In this document: positions 1 to 12,535 of the stretch, piece by piece
Position numbering within the stretch: position 1 is the stretch's first letter
How the letters are laid out: the number at the start of each line of letters is the position of its first letter
From: Anoplolepis gracilipes
Taxonomy: Eukaryota > Arthropoda > Insecta > Hymenoptera > Formicidae
DNA: 64,000 nt
Assembly (NCBI RefSeq): GCF_047496725.1
Contig: NC_132980.1
Span: forward strand, 11,176,572-11,240,571
Reading direction: 5' to 3'
Made by a program: the position numbers and the translations under genes
The notes under the pieces: generated by a model
The model's input: the letters and a program-made list of their open reading frames with translations, nothing else
The model's database searches: none
What the model was told of the DNA's origin: nothing

Positions 1-250
1 CGTTTAATTATAAACGCGTAAAATAAAAGTGACTAGTGAAATTATGGACACATATTTGAACACACAACATTTTTATTCTACGTGTGTGCCATAGAATAAA
101 CGAATAGAAATTGAAGGAAAAATTGAGAATAAAGAAATTGTATCTGATGAGTCGAAAATAGAGGAGTTCGATAGTACAACATATATGAATATGTGTCGGG
201 TTTTAATGCGTAGAATGTGTATACATTTGTATATACATGCACATACACAT

Positions 251-303
<53 letters not shown>

Positions 304-1176
304 TATACATAGAAATGTGTATATGTATATAATCGTTTTTATTTATATATTATCAATTTTTCTATCTCTCTCGGATACACAATTTGTCACGAAAATAACC
401 AGACTAATTGTTTTTGTTTCGAATAAATATGGTAACACCGGGTGATCCAAAGTGATTTGCTACTTTTGTATTTTACCATATTGAGATTTGAAAAAGATGC
501 GTCTTGTTATTCTCGCGACAGACTTTGCGACAGTAGATGTGTTAATTACGTCTCTATACATATCTACAAAAAAGAAAAACTGATATAGGACTTTATCATT
601 AATTAAACTCTCTATGACTTAATATGTATAATCGTCTCGCAACAGTTTTAAAATGTGATTACCGTTATTCTCTCCAGTATGTAATAATAATTTCTTTCAT
701 TGATATTCCACAAGCTATTCAATCGTATTACGTTTCAACAGTGTGTTTAAAAAGTATCTCTTTAACGCTACATCTCTATTATTGCTTGTTGTTTAGTGCT
801 ACCGAATGTATTTTGGCATATAGCATGTTGTAAACCCTGAGCAACCACACCAATCATTTCAAAATGCATCCAACAACTCTCTTTCCTTTCTAGCAAAAAC
901 TAGAAATCAAGGAAGAATTTACATGCGCAATTCTGTATGTTTACGCGATGAGAAATCGACTCGGTCACACAAAGAGATTTCCACAAAAATTGTTGCCACG
1001 TTTAGAAATGTGGGTAAATAAAGAATTTACAGACAATACTATAAAACAAAAGCGCTCCCTTTGTTACTAGACTTGTTACTAGAATTTTCAAATGTTTCCA
1101 CTTGTTGCGCGCACAAATGGAAATGGAAAGCTCTCGATGTTATACATTTTACGAAATGTAACAAAATTTGTTGATG
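1..1176. other. Non-coding flank with AT dinucleotide repeat
   Basis: No credible coding exon was seen on either strand. A TA repeat runs from about 256 to 298, flanked by CA/TA steps, and accounts for the short open frames there. Part of the stretch next to 1177 should be the 3' untranslated region of the fork-head gene, which is transcribed leftward. I could not fix its polyadenylation site. Confidence 0.6.
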
Positions 1177-3183
1177 TTAACCCCTAATCTGTTTTAGATA
1201 TCGATTTCCCTCTCCCCATTCTCGCCATCTTTTACGCCTTTTCTCAGACGTGCTTGAGTAATCACTCGTAGCCGAGCGTCTTTTTGGTTTTGAATTACCT
1301 TCCGGTTTTGACGCTGGATTAATGTCTTGTGTTACCGTGTGATGTTGTGTTCTACTGTGATTTAGCGCTGTACTAACACCGGCCAAATTCAGAAGCGCAT
1401 CCGCACCTTCCGCAATTTTTCTCTGTTCATCAAAATCTAGATTCAGTTCTTCTTCGCTCGAATGTTTACTGCAGAGGAGATAAGAAAACGATAGAATTCA
1501 TTTGCTTATATTATATAATTTCGCGTCTATCATACATGCAAAATTTATGTATCTTTACCTTCCCAATTTTATAGAGGTAATACAACTATAAGTATGGTCT
1601 TCGCTGGAACTCCTGGTTATCACAGGCACCAACTTTTCGGATTCCGGTAATTTTCGTTTACGATCTACATTAGAAGAATATATGTATAATAAAAAAGTGT
1701 ATAAATTAATCTCTCTTTCTCTTTTTCTCTTTTAGTACTACATCTCTATTTGTTTGCCTTTTTTTTTTTGTCTAATAAAATGCAGATAATGACTCTATTA
1801 TATCATGTTATATGTTATAAATGTATATTTTCAATACATCCAATACCTTTATTGTGATTTAAAATGATAGGTCCATGTTTAAAAGAAAGCATAGCAGCTG
1901 CTGCTGCATCAACATCACTATCTATTTCAGTTTCTGCGCTATCGCTGATATTGCTGGACGCCAGTCTTTTAGATAAATATGGAAAGAGAACCGGATCCGG
2001 GAGGCGCGTATTTGCGCACTTTCTAGGTGGCTTTTCCGATGAAGACAAATTTCGAGTCGTAGGTGGAGGAAAAGGAGCGCGAGATAACGCTTGTATCAGA
2101 TTCGGACGATGCTGTGCATCTACCATCCACAACGATCCCTTGCCTAAATTCTGAATAATAGAAAGCTACAATATACGTACAATAGAATTTTTTTTCGAAA
2201 GGAAATATTTACATCAGGGACATGCTTACCGGAGCTTTCTCCACTTTTCGAAAGCACTTGTTAAGGCTGAGATTGTGTCTGACGGAATTCTTCCATCCAG
2301 TGGGAGCGTTCCTAAAATATGGAAAGTGATCCAGAATCCATGCGTAAACTTCCTTGACGGGTAACGCCTTTACAGGACTATCTTCGATGGCCATAAATAT
2401 AAGGCAGGAAAATGAATACGGCGGTTTACTATTTCTGTGCAAATGAGGATCATATGGTATATGGGTAGGATGCTTGTTGCGATTAGACATTGGCAAATTA
2501 TTGTTGCTCAAAGAAATCTTCGTTTGATTACTTGGCGAAGTATTGCAGTGACTTTTCACAGATTCCTGATATACTTGCATCGATTTTTGACAATTCTTGG
2601 TAGCGTGTTGATAGTTTTGTCCACTTCCATTCAGCGTTACAGCATTGGTTTTTCCATTACTCTCTATGATAACATTATTAAAAGAGATTGTTAAAAGAGA
2701 TAGAATTGATAAGGAAAAAAAAGAGGAAACAAATTGTAAGAAGATATTTAAAGCAAGCAAACAATACAAATGTATATTTTTACCTGGACAAAAACTATCA
2801 TCCAAGCTTGATATAGAATTTGTGTTTTCGGAAAAATCTGCCATATCATCGCAGATATTGTTATTTAGCATATTTTCGTGCTTTATGTCTTTGGATGGGT
2901 TTGAAATGTCTAAACCCTTAAGTAAATTCTGTTGATGCAGCCAACTGAGAGATGTCAATTCATCATCTGACTGATTATTTTTTTCAATGTTTTTTTCAGT
3001 TTTTTCACATCTAGAAATTTCGCTCTGACATTTGTTGGTTGAATTTGAGTCAGCCAGCACACTGGCGTTTTCCTTCTCTTTGTCATTCATTGTGTAAGCT
3101 GTTTCTCCAAAATTATAACCCTGAGTAGAGTTCAGTTCTATGTCAGTTTCAATACCTGATGCATCTGGCCTATCTGGTGGCAT
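1177..3183 (-). CDS. FoxN3: Fork-head transcription factor, FOXN2/3 (CHES-1-like) type
   Basis: A predicted DNA-binding nuclear transcription factor of 511 residues; human FOXN3 is about 490. The exons, in order, are 3183-2784, 2663-2230, 2150-1847, 1664-1559 and 1468-1177, all joined in phase across GT-AG introns. The fork-head domain spans about residues 213-300. It begins KPPYSFSCLIFMAIEDSP, contains the recognition-helix segment WKNSVRHNLSLNKCF, and continues across an intron into NLGKGSLWMVDAQHRPNLIQAL. The N-terminal motif LSWLHQQNLLKG and the late EGADALLNLAGV stretch also match FOXN3 relatives. A lysine/arginine-rich patch (KPKRR, EKRRKRWRE) near the C-terminus could be a nuclear localisation signal. 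The 120 bp intron at 2664-2783 is open in frame, so a retained-intron reading frame exists. The start is the first ATG after a splice acceptor at 3206-3207, and the MPP start agrees with the human internal MPPSKK. A 5' untranslated exon must lie upstream. The FOXN2 versus FOXN3 assignment is not resolved. Confidence 0.9.
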
Positions 3184-3205
3184 GTTGCATAGAGTCTTTT
3201 GGTCA
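3184..3205 (-). other. 5' UTR part of the fork-head gene's first coding exon
   Basis: A TTTTATTTGCAG splice acceptor ends at 3206. It leaves 22 bases before the ATG, so at least one non-coding exon lies further right, plausibly in the CpG-rich block at 4.8-6.4 kb. Confidence 0.6.
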
Positions 3206-4560
3206 CTGCAAATAAAAACATATTTTCCATTTATTTTGATTTATCTATTAAATATATCTCACAACAAAACATGACAAAAATTTAAAATAACATTGAAATT
3301 ATTTCAAATTTGTTAACTATAATCTTTTTCAAATTACGTGTGTGAGACATGTATTAAATACCATGTATAGAAAAATAAATATAACTTTTATATTCAAATC
3401 ATAAATTCATATGAAATTATAAATTTTAATCTAATTAAATTCTATGTTACTATATATATATTAAATATGTATTCATTATATGCAAAATATTGATAGAATA
3501 AAAATTTATGAAATAAATATTCAAAGAATAAAGTTGCAAAAAAAATGGATTATTAATCGACATTAGGACTTGAATTTTTTAAATGTGAAATTCAACAAAT
3601 TGTATATATATTAGAAACATTAACTTATATATTATGAATTATTAGAAATATTGTTGCAAACAAATATAATAGTTGAATTAATTGATTAAAATAAATTAAA
3701 CTTTAATTAAAGTCATCCTGAGTACTTGAAGCAATTTTTATAGCAAATATTGTTCTTTTTTTGTGTGCATATATAATTTAAAAAAATTTGCTAATAAAAA
3801 AAAAATTTATTAATATCTATGGCGTAAAAAAAATCTTTTATCTATATCACTTATTCGTAAAAAGGTAATTTCTCTCTCTCTCTCTCTCTCTCTTGCCATC
3901 CGATTGGTTGTACAGTCCCTACAAGTGATTGAAAATATTAATATATTTCGAGATAAAAATAAGTAGTGTTTATCTAAACAAAATAATTAAATAACTTTTT
4001 TATTTAGTAATACATTTTTTTAATTTATAATTTATTTATATTATTTAATGTAATTTTTAATTTTTATAATGTTCTCATCAAAGAGTAAAAATTAAAAAAT
4101 TTTGGGTATGGATATAGATTGCATATGTAACTTGAAAAAATACAATTATCTCGAAACATATTTCAATAGTAAAGATAACTTCAAATTGTAGTAAACTTTA
4201 ATTATTTATAAAAAATTATTACAAAAATCTGTAAATCATAATACTTTTGTACACAAATCTCGAATAATTGAGGTATTTTTACAGATAAAAAAAAAGTGAG
4301 TTTTATGATTATTTTTTCGTTGTCATACATAAAAAATTATGTTATTAAACATATATTATATAAATTATATGTTTTTATATACTATTTCCACAATCATATA
4401 ATAGAAACTTTTACTTCTTACTGAAATAACTTTTGTTCCACGTTTACGAATCGTTGTCAAATTGTCACGTCATTTTTAAATATGATGTAGAACAATCTCT
4501 AATTTTTCATTACCTTCGAGATATCTGATACAAACTTAAAGAATGATTCATAAATCGCCA
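3206..4560. other. AT-rich non-coding DNA, probably 5' intron of the fork-head gene
   Basis: Very AT-rich, with stop codons in all frames and no exon-like segment. A CT dinucleotide run sits at about 3869-3892. Because the coding exon at 3183 is preceded by a splice acceptor, this is most simply the first intron. Confidence 0.5.
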
Positions 4561-5294
4561 ATCATTCTTGCAGAATGGATGAACGCATGAGTGAGAGAGA
4601 GAGAGAGAGAGAAGAGGAGAGTGAGAGAGAGAGAGAAAGAAATAGAAAGAGAATGTGTCTACCGCGCGTTACAATATATCGTATTACGACGTAAAAAAAA
4701 ATCCCCACGAAAACGGCAAGAAATAAAGGTCTGGCCGCTTTTCTATTTTCGGAGTGCGGCGCGCGAGAAACGCGCAAGAAGAGAAAGAGAGAGAGAGAAG
4801 GAGAGAGGACATTATAAAAGAGCGTGGCCGCATCTGGTGGTATCGAAATTGAAATCTTCGCGCATGTTTGTCGCGCTCGCGGTAGCCTCGATGCCAGCGG
4901 CGATTGTTTATCCGCTGATACACATACGTATGTAAGCGACAAAATGGCTGTGTGGCAATCACGCGGAGAACGCGCATCTCGCAGAATTTCGCATTTTTCT
5001 TCCAGGTATCTCGCTCCCGTGGAAGCGAAACGTCACGTCTGACGGCTCCACGGTTCCTCGCGAGATTCGAATTATTTCTCTTTCTTGCCCGGAGGAATTT
5101 CCACCACCAATGGCGTCCGCGGTCGCGCCTGCTCGGCCGATTTAGAATAAATCGGTCGATCCGTCATCGTTCGTGAATCGCGATAATGAAATCTATCCGG
5201 GATCTCACTCTGCGCTATTTAAATCGTTTCTTTAAATCGTACCTCACGGCCATCGGAAGAGCGAATGCCGAAGCACCGTGCCACGCACTTTCGC

Positions 5295-5325
<31 letters not shown>

Positions 5326-6420
5326 GATCTTTTTTTTTTTTTCTTTCTCGAAAAATCGGAAAAATCGAAACCGGTGTAATTTTAGTCGATGACACGGATC
5401 TCGTTAAAATGATTTCCGCGTTTCTACCCGATATATATATATATATATATAGGGGATCGCGGCGATTCCAACGTAGAGATGGGAATATTTCGTCCCTTCT
5501 GCCCGTATGACGGAAAAGTGAAATTTGTCGATATTACACGCGGTTGTCGATCGCGAAGTCAACGTCAGAATTTCGCTTGGCAAGCAGCGTGGCGACCTGC
5601 ATTACTTGTTGAATTCAAATATGGAGCTGATAATGATTACGAAACTCGCGAGGGGCAAACACGCGAAAATGGCCACGGCATCACTCGGTGCCACACGTAC
5701 ACACACACCGCGATATCAACATGCGTGTTCGCAATACGGCGACGATGCGTGGATGCACCCGCGGAGAAAATTACATAAGATAAATCGGGCCGACGAGGGG
5801 AGACGTTGTCGGCGCGTTTCGCGATCTCCATCTCGGATTTTCGCCCATCAATCTCTCGGCGAGAAGCGAGAGGCGTCACGTCACCCTAACCCGGAGGTGC
5901 GAATCGCGAATTCGAGATGGTTGGGTGGCGAAAAATCAGGGCGAGAACGTCCTCGTCGACGGGCGGTCCCGTACGACGAATTCTCACGTGCGGGAAACCT
6001 CACCGTCACGTCGTCGTCGTCGGCTAAACGCGACATTTCGCGTCACCGCGTCACCGTTTCTCGCCGCCGCTGGCCGCTCCGCGATCCTCGCTAAGGGCTG
6101 TCCTCCTTATTCTTTATGATGCAACTCTCGCCGATCGAATCGTAACGATCGACCGATACGCGCGGCGATCTCGGGACAAACTGAACTCACGTATCTCCAC
6201 GGACAGACGGCGGTCTCCGTTAGTTTTCTAAAGACGGGCATCGCAGGGCACACTCTACACAACATCCAGCTGATTGAGACGCCATGTTCTGACGTCATCA
6301 CGTGCTCGCCAAGTATCACGCGTATCGCAACTCGATATCGTCGCGACTTCACGTGTCACCCGCGAATATATAAACATGAATTACATTGCGGATCACGGAT
6401 CGTCCTTACTGTCCTCGGGA
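4561..6420. promoter_or_regulatory. CpG-rich block, candidate promoter or 5' exon region of the fork-head gene
   Basis: Base composition changes sharply from AT-rich to rich in CG and GC dinucleotides, with GA repeats at about 4592-4640 and CT repeats at about 5296-5318. Several long open frames overlap here, but none resembles a known protein and they cross on both strands, as expected from CpG-rich non-coding DNA. It is the nearest such block upstream of the fork-head gene, so it is a plausible promoter or 5' UTR exon. The exact transcription start is not visible. Confidence 0.4.
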
Positions 6421-6484
6421 CAAGGATTCCGAGTCGAGACCGATTGTTAGCATCGTTATTATTAGATATCGTGAGATTATATTT

Positions 6485-6489
<5 letters not shown>

Positions 6490-6570
<81 letters not shown>
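6490..6570. repeat. (TA)n microsatellite
   Basis: Uninterrupted TA dinucleotide repeat of about 77 bases. It produces artefactual Tyr/Ile open frames on both strands. Confidence 0.95.
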
Positions 6571-6571
<1 letters not shown>

Positions 6572-7062
6572 AAAATGTAATTTTTTACCCTTGTTATATT
6601 TTCTTGAAATTTCATTTTGCATATTTTTTTAATATTGCGTTAAAAAAAAAAATATATATATATATATTTAAATAATTTATCTTAATTAAAAAATTATTCT
6701 CAGATATAAAATACATAAAAATTTATACACATATTTGATTAAATGATTACATATGCAACTATTACATGTATATAATAATCAATCTTCCATACAATTAACA
6801 AATTTCTAAACATATTGACAATATAAATTTTTCACAATATAAAACTGGAAAAACATAAGTAACGATTTGCGAAAACACAAATAGAAAGAATTTAGAAAAC
6901 TAATATTTATACATTCTTTGAGAGTCTAGCAAAATATATTTAATATATTTTAATTTCATATATCTCTTTTTAGATTTGTTCGTTTTAAAAAATTACCTTT
7001 GTTCAAGATTTTACATTTTCAAAATTAGACATTTAGACATTTTGTCTTCTCGAAATTTTTTA

Positions 7063-7104
<42 letters not shown>

Positions 7105-7553
7105 CTTAACTTTGAGAAATTATTTTCTTATAGATATATTTTACTTAAATATATTTCTAAAAAATTAATGTACTTTCTGAATAAAAATAGTAAAAAAAAA
7201 AGTAGAGGTTTATTTTGAAAATTTACGTTTTATTTTTAGCTGTTTATTGTGTATTGTACAGAATAAAATAAATTTTATACTCTCCACTTCTGTATGAAAA
7301 AAATTCACATAATTCACGCGTTACACGCGTCCGCAATACCATAAATACAAGTCTTCAAATGCTTTATCGATATTTAACAATTGTCACAGCCACAAGATTT
7401 ATATTTCTCATAGACAATATCTTCTCAAAGCCTACTATTCTTTAGAAGATTAAAAGATATTGTACATATTTACATATGTAAATCATTTATATATAATATA
7501 TTATATATAATATATATATATATAATATATATATATATAATATATATATATAA

Positions 7554-7596
<43 letters not shown>

Positions 7597-8339
7597 CATA
7601 TGTGTTTTATATATATCTATACAACTTTTTTCACACATCTTAATTACTATATAAATTTTTAATAATACTATTTCACAGAACATTTTCATAAATATAATTT
7701 TAATCTATGTTTCTCTTTCACAGATATATAAAATTGTATTTAAAAAACATAATATACATCTTCCATAAAAGCTTTGAGGAGTTACTTTTTAAATACAATA
7801 ACAATCATAATATCATGGCACAAATATACAATTCTGTACAGTTATATGTTAAAAATCATCTTGTTATCACGTTTTAATTACACAAATTAAATGAAGGTTT
7901 TCAGCTTTTCTTTAAAGGTTTTCCTCGTTTTTAAAAATTTTAATACTACCAATTCCTCGAATCATATAGAAAAAAAATTTTGTACATATCTAATATATGT
8001 TACAAATGTATAAATGTTAAAAAAAACTATTCTTAGAAACAATTTTATATATTTTTAAATAATATTTAATATTAAAACTAAAATAGTTTGTGTATTATGT
8101 TGGATAAAAATACATAATGTTTTGAATTATTATGCTAAAGAAAGTTGTATACATGTAAAAATTAAAATTTTTTTTAACAAAAAATGTTTATTGTATATTA
8201 AAAAAATCTGTCCAAAAATCTAGGGATGATTATAAATCTTTAGCCAAGTAAATCTAAGACGTATTCTATAATCACACAATAAAATCAACACATAGCTTTT
8301 GTACATTTTACAAAAGCGATTGTATGTGTGAAATAAGCG
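6571..8339. other. AT-rich intergenic DNA with CT and TATATAATA repeats
   Basis: No coding signal was seen. A CT repeat lies at about 7065-7100, and a degenerate TATATAATA-type array at about 7493-7598. The right-hand part may be distal 3' UTR of the ZFYVE1 gene if the signal at 8340 is bypassed. Confidence 0.6.
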
Positions 8340-8345
8340 TTTATT
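8340..8345 (-). terminator. Candidate polyadenylation signal for ZFYVE1
   Basis: AATAAA on the minus strand about 76 bases past the ZFYVE1 stop codon, in line with a short 3' UTR. Confidence 0.4.
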
Positions 8346-8420
8346 TTATTTTGCAAACCTCCAGGATTCCTCTGAATGTGAGATCTATATTTTGGAATCC
8401 TATTTTCTGAGAATATACTT

Positions 8421-10902
8421 TCAGTCAATTTTCACACAGGCATTGCATACCCTAACAGGGTGTTCCCAGCCTCTATGAGGTACAGGTTTACGATGTTGCG
8501 AACATTCATGACACACTCCGCGCCCGCAAGCTCTGCAGTGATGTAAAAGAAGCGTTTCGGAAAATTTTCGCTCGCATACGCAACAACTGATAACTTCCGA
8601 ATCAGGTATCCAATAAGACGGTCGAACAGAATCTTTTATGAACGCTATATAAATGGAAAATTTTATTAATTTATTCCGAAGAGAAGATATTATATTGATA
8701 TAAATATCCGTAAAACAATGCTTTTACTCACATTTGGAATAACTCAAGACAGTTCCGACGACGTTGAACGTTGACACTACGTGTTCCGTCACCTTTCGTA
8801 CGCCAACATCCTCGACAGGAGGCTCGAGAGAATCGTCGCTGGAATAATTAGTTTCCTTCTCGTAGCACGTGTCGCAAACTCGAACGGGCGAATACCAATT
8901 TCTGTTGGGCACGCATTTCGTTTTCGATGAGCACTGCGCGCAGAAACCCTCTCCGCAATCGCGACAATGGTGTTTGTCGTCTGTCGGACCGAACAGAATT
9001 TTGCATTGATAGCAGTATTTTATCTCGCTGTTTGGTCGCCAATATGACGGTGCCACTTGATCCGCAGCCCAGGCTTTTAGCGCCTTCGTAGGCTGCAGAG
9101 AGACATTCGTGACTGCTTCGGTGATGTATGAAACGCTATCAATAACTCGTTGCGCTGTATTTTGAGTTACTATAGAACGATTTGGCTAAAAGAGAATATA
9201 AGAGATTACTTTACGAAAGTAATACTAAAAATATAAAAATCCTCTTTCGTTCTCAATATTTACCATATTCCATACGTGCGTGATCTTTTTACGTATAGCA
9301 ACATCCTCTGGATTATTCCCATACCAGTACTGTCTACTTCTATATATTTCTCCACAATGTGGACAGTTTATAACGTATCCTAACCAAGCACTTTTTGCGA
9401 AGCTGTACCAGCTATACTGAGTTTCCTCTTGATAGTGTCTGGTTACTTCAACTTCATTTCCATTTCTATAACATCTCTTGCATATGTATATCGAGTTTTC
9501 ATACTGACATTGGAATTTGCACCTATTGTTGTAAAAAATATCAAAATTATTATGATAATTATATAATAATTATATAATAACAGAGCGTACAAAAATTAAT
9601 ATCTGAGAAAATCAACCTGGTATTACTACTGTGTGATTTTCCTTCACGAAGATGTCCCATGCTATTGTTGCATCCATTATCACAACTCAGACACTTAACG
9701 GGACAAGTAAAGTACTCGTATGGAAATAAACTGCTGGACAAATTGTCCATCTCACTAGAAAACTGATCGTTTAAACTCTTAAGCATGTTATATACTAGGT
9801 GCGGCTTTCTGGCTGAACGAACTGTCGTATTGTTCAATTCGGTCTCGATCGCGGATCTCAATCGTTCGTAATCCGTTGTATCGTTCACCATCTGCAGTCC
9901 AACATATTTGATAGAGTTGAAGGCATCAATTTCAAGATTCATTTGTGCAAATTTGGCTCTCAAGATGTCTTCTGCACTTTCCGATCCATCTACAAGGAAA
10001 CCGAGACATATTATATTAGAAATGATGAAACAATTTACATTCGTAATGAAATTCTTAGTTTGAAATTACTGTAATTTTGAGAGAGTAGCAATATGTACTG
10101 TTGGTCAAAGGTATGGTGTGCCTAGTTTCGTGCAGCACTATAATACTTGGTCCAAGTATGCTCAGCGAGTTGGAGATTCCCTCTTGCTGTCCTATCTTTT
10201 GTAAAGCAGATTTGAAATGATAACTGTAAGCAGGGGACGCAGCACCCAGAAATGTGAATAAATCCCTATTCAGCCTTTCTGAGTAGATTCCATAAACCAC
10301 AATATCAGATACTGCGAGTACTTTGAGTAACAATCTTGTATGTTTGTCTTCATTTGTAACATCTAAGGGCAAACAATGTTACTTGTTAAATTCAGTATAG
10401 AAAATTAATTTTATACTTGAATAACAAGATGTGTCGTACCTTGTAAACCTTCTGTATCCAAACAAATAATATTTCGAATTGGATCAAACGCTGCCCAAAC
10501 ACCTAATGTACAACAATCCTGCTCGTTTGATGTTTGAAATATCTCCTTGCCCTTAAAAAATACATGATTCATCGTGTGGCTTTTTCCATCACCTGTATTT
10601 CCAAATATTGAAACCACTTTCACTTTAGTGTCCTCTTTAACGTAATTCAATTTTTTCAGAAACTCTTCAGCACTGGAGACTTGCAGATTCTCCTGTCCAT
10701 CCAATAACATGAAACTCTTGTTATTATTGCTGTGATATTTCGTACAAGGGTTCATCAGGGAGTTTTTGTCTGTACAAAATGGCTTGGGATTACATTCAGG
10801 CAGTTGATCAAAGTCATTTAAACTGTTGTCAAGGCTCTTCATTATAGCAGGAGCAGTCGGATCTGTCTTAAGAGGTTGCCAGGGTTTCCACACTGTATTC
10901 AT
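8421..10902 (-). CDS. Zfyve1: ZFYVE1 / DFCP1 orthologue, double FYVE-finger protein
   Basis: DFCP1 binds PI3P through two FYVE fingers and marks omegasomes and other ER, Golgi and lipid-droplet membranes. It also has a GTPase-like/ATPase domain. The exons, in order, are 10902-10440, 10362-10099, 9989-9617, 9522-9264, 9185-8732 and 8644-8421, giving 678 residues. The nucleotide-binding domain shows the P-loop GNTGDGKS (101-108) and DTEG (149-152). It is followed by RLLLKVLAVSDIVVY and a cysteine-rich stretch (CLSCDNGCNNSM) shared with the human protein. FYVE1 (about 501-563) begins YWRPNSEI and has DKHHCRDCG. FYVE2 (about 613-675) begins YWIPDSEV and has LLHHCRACG, so it lacks the usual basic residues before HHCR. 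Human DFCP1 also has an N-terminal zinc-binding region that is absent here, because the ATG at 10902 opens only a short leader before the P-loop domain. A splice acceptor lies 4 bases upstream of that ATG. The orthology is clear. Confidence 0.93.
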
Positions 10903-11473
10903 AATCCTTGAAAATAAATTAAACCTTCAATTTACATTAGCCTCTTTATAATAATATTTCATGATAAAATTGATAAATATCGAAATAAAGCGAAATATAT
11001 ACGATCGCACAACTGCGACGTAAATATAATGTTCTCTCTCTTTCTCTCACCTGCGTGTACTAAAACAGTACAAGACTTGACAATTCAGCGAGCATCAAGC
11101 ATCGTCGCTGAGAACGACGAGCAGGTGCATTAAAATAATGTAACCTAAACTCGCGAAAGATTCGCGAGAGAATTCGCGGAAATTTAGACCGTGAGTCAGG
11201 AAAATCGGCACGCACTCATAACATCGCCATTGTAGGATTGTATGTAGATTCGAATCGCCGGATTAGGATCTCGACTCAACATTGAGTCATCCGATTGAAA
11301 AATTAGACCCGACCACGCGGTACGCACATTGACAATTTTGAAACGCCCCCGAAATTATATCGTCGATCGCAATTGTCGCATTAGAGCGCTTTTCTCGGAA
11401 AAATTAATGTCTGTGTTTTGTATGAGCAGAGAACAATGTACATATATGTATATACATCACTATATAGGGTTAT
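10903..11473. promoter_or_regulatory. Upstream region of ZFYVE1
   Basis: Contains the acceptor for the first coding exon (AAG at about 10907-10908), then AT-rich sequence and a CpG-bearing stretch from about 11080 to 11410 that probably holds the promoter and 5' non-coding exon. No core-promoter motif could be fixed and no coding frame is credible. Confidence 0.4.
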
Positions 11474-11515
11474 ACAGGGTGTGCTCGAAAATCACACGAA
11501 TCTCAATCTTTTGAC
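11474..11515 (+). repeat. ACAGGGTGT-type repeat terminus (copy 1)
   Basis: TATACAGGGTGTGCTCGAAA here closely resembles TATACAGGGTGTTCGATAA at 19271. A shared start that recurs at two unrelated intergenic places suggests the end of an interspersed element. The other end was not found here. Confidence 0.35.
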
Positions 11516-12006
11516 TTGACGAAAAAAAAGCACGTGATTCAGATGTAGAGTTCATTTCTATTGCTAATATTATATATATTCTATTATTAAATTTCTCAAT
11601 ATTTAATAAAAGATATTTTTCCCGAAGCAAGGTAATCGAATTTGACTTTGAAAAAATCACAATTCACGAATTTATTATATTTTATGCGTGTCAAGTTATA
11701 CACAATTGCAAATAATTTAAAATTGCATAAAGAAAAAAAATCGATTCTAAATTTACAAAATATAATACGTTTTAAGATGCAGTTATCTCGAACACAAGAT
11801 ATCGTAAATTTATGCAATCTTATCTCTTGTCTACATAAAGTGCAAAATAATAGTTGCCGCTATATGTAAACGGATACACAAACGTGTATATATAAAATGA
11901 TGTCTCTTGTTTAACTGGCCTTTCCCCCGATCCTGTTATGGAGGGGGATGGTCAGGTTCGTCAGGTTTAAAATGCCTCTTATTTACCACACGGCAAACGT
12001 TGAATC

Positions 12007-12180
12007 CAGTGATGCCAGATTCTGGATTTTTGGTAACCGGTCCCTCTGTTCCTACGTCTATGCGATTTGGAGAGAAAATAGTGCGCAAGCGCAAATCGCG
12101 TACGCGTGACTCGCATGTGCACGCATAGGCGTAGGAGCAGAGGGACCGGACTATCAGAAATCCGAAATCTGGCATCACTG
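12007..12180. mobile_element. hAT-like MITE with 8 bp target duplication
   Basis: A 174 bp fold-back. The left arm starts CAGTGATGCCAGATT, and the reverse complement of the right arm starts identically. The match continues for roughly 58 bases with a few mismatches, down to CTATGCG. It is flanked by GTTGAATC (11999-12006) and GTTGGATC (12181-12188), which agree at 7 of 8 positions. Short size, CAGTG termini and an 8 bp duplication are typical of non-autonomous hAT elements. No transposase is present. Confidence 0.75.
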
Positions 12181-12188
12181 GTTGGATC

Positions 12189-12499
12189 GGGTTCAACATT
12201 TCAAGCGCGGTGATTGGTTACCGCGTCGCTTTTGTCGCGCGACAAGTGCTTGTGTGCAGAAACCCTAAAGCTGAATATGCCACGTGGTGGTTTGGACTTG
12301 GACGAGAAGGACAAATTCACATTCGGAATGGAAAGGATGAAGTAATAAATTTGATTGGCTATGCTATATCGCGATTATTATCATTAATAATAGATTTGTA
12401 AACACGCATTTGGTCGATATTACATTTGTCGTACGATAAGTTTTTCAAGCGCGTTGATTGATCACTAATAATATTTATTAATTAAATATTGATAATATG

Positions 12500-12535
<36 letters not shown>

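Noticed and set aside
78..445. Overlapping Tyr/Ile-rich frames on both strands
   Set aside because: They are translations of a TA/CA microsatellite, with no splice context or family similarity.
5479..6119. Frames of 99 and 189 codons in a CpG-rich block
   Set aside because: Arg/Ser-rich, present in several overlapping frames on both strands, with no recognisable domain. They are expected from stop-poor GC-rich promoter DNA.
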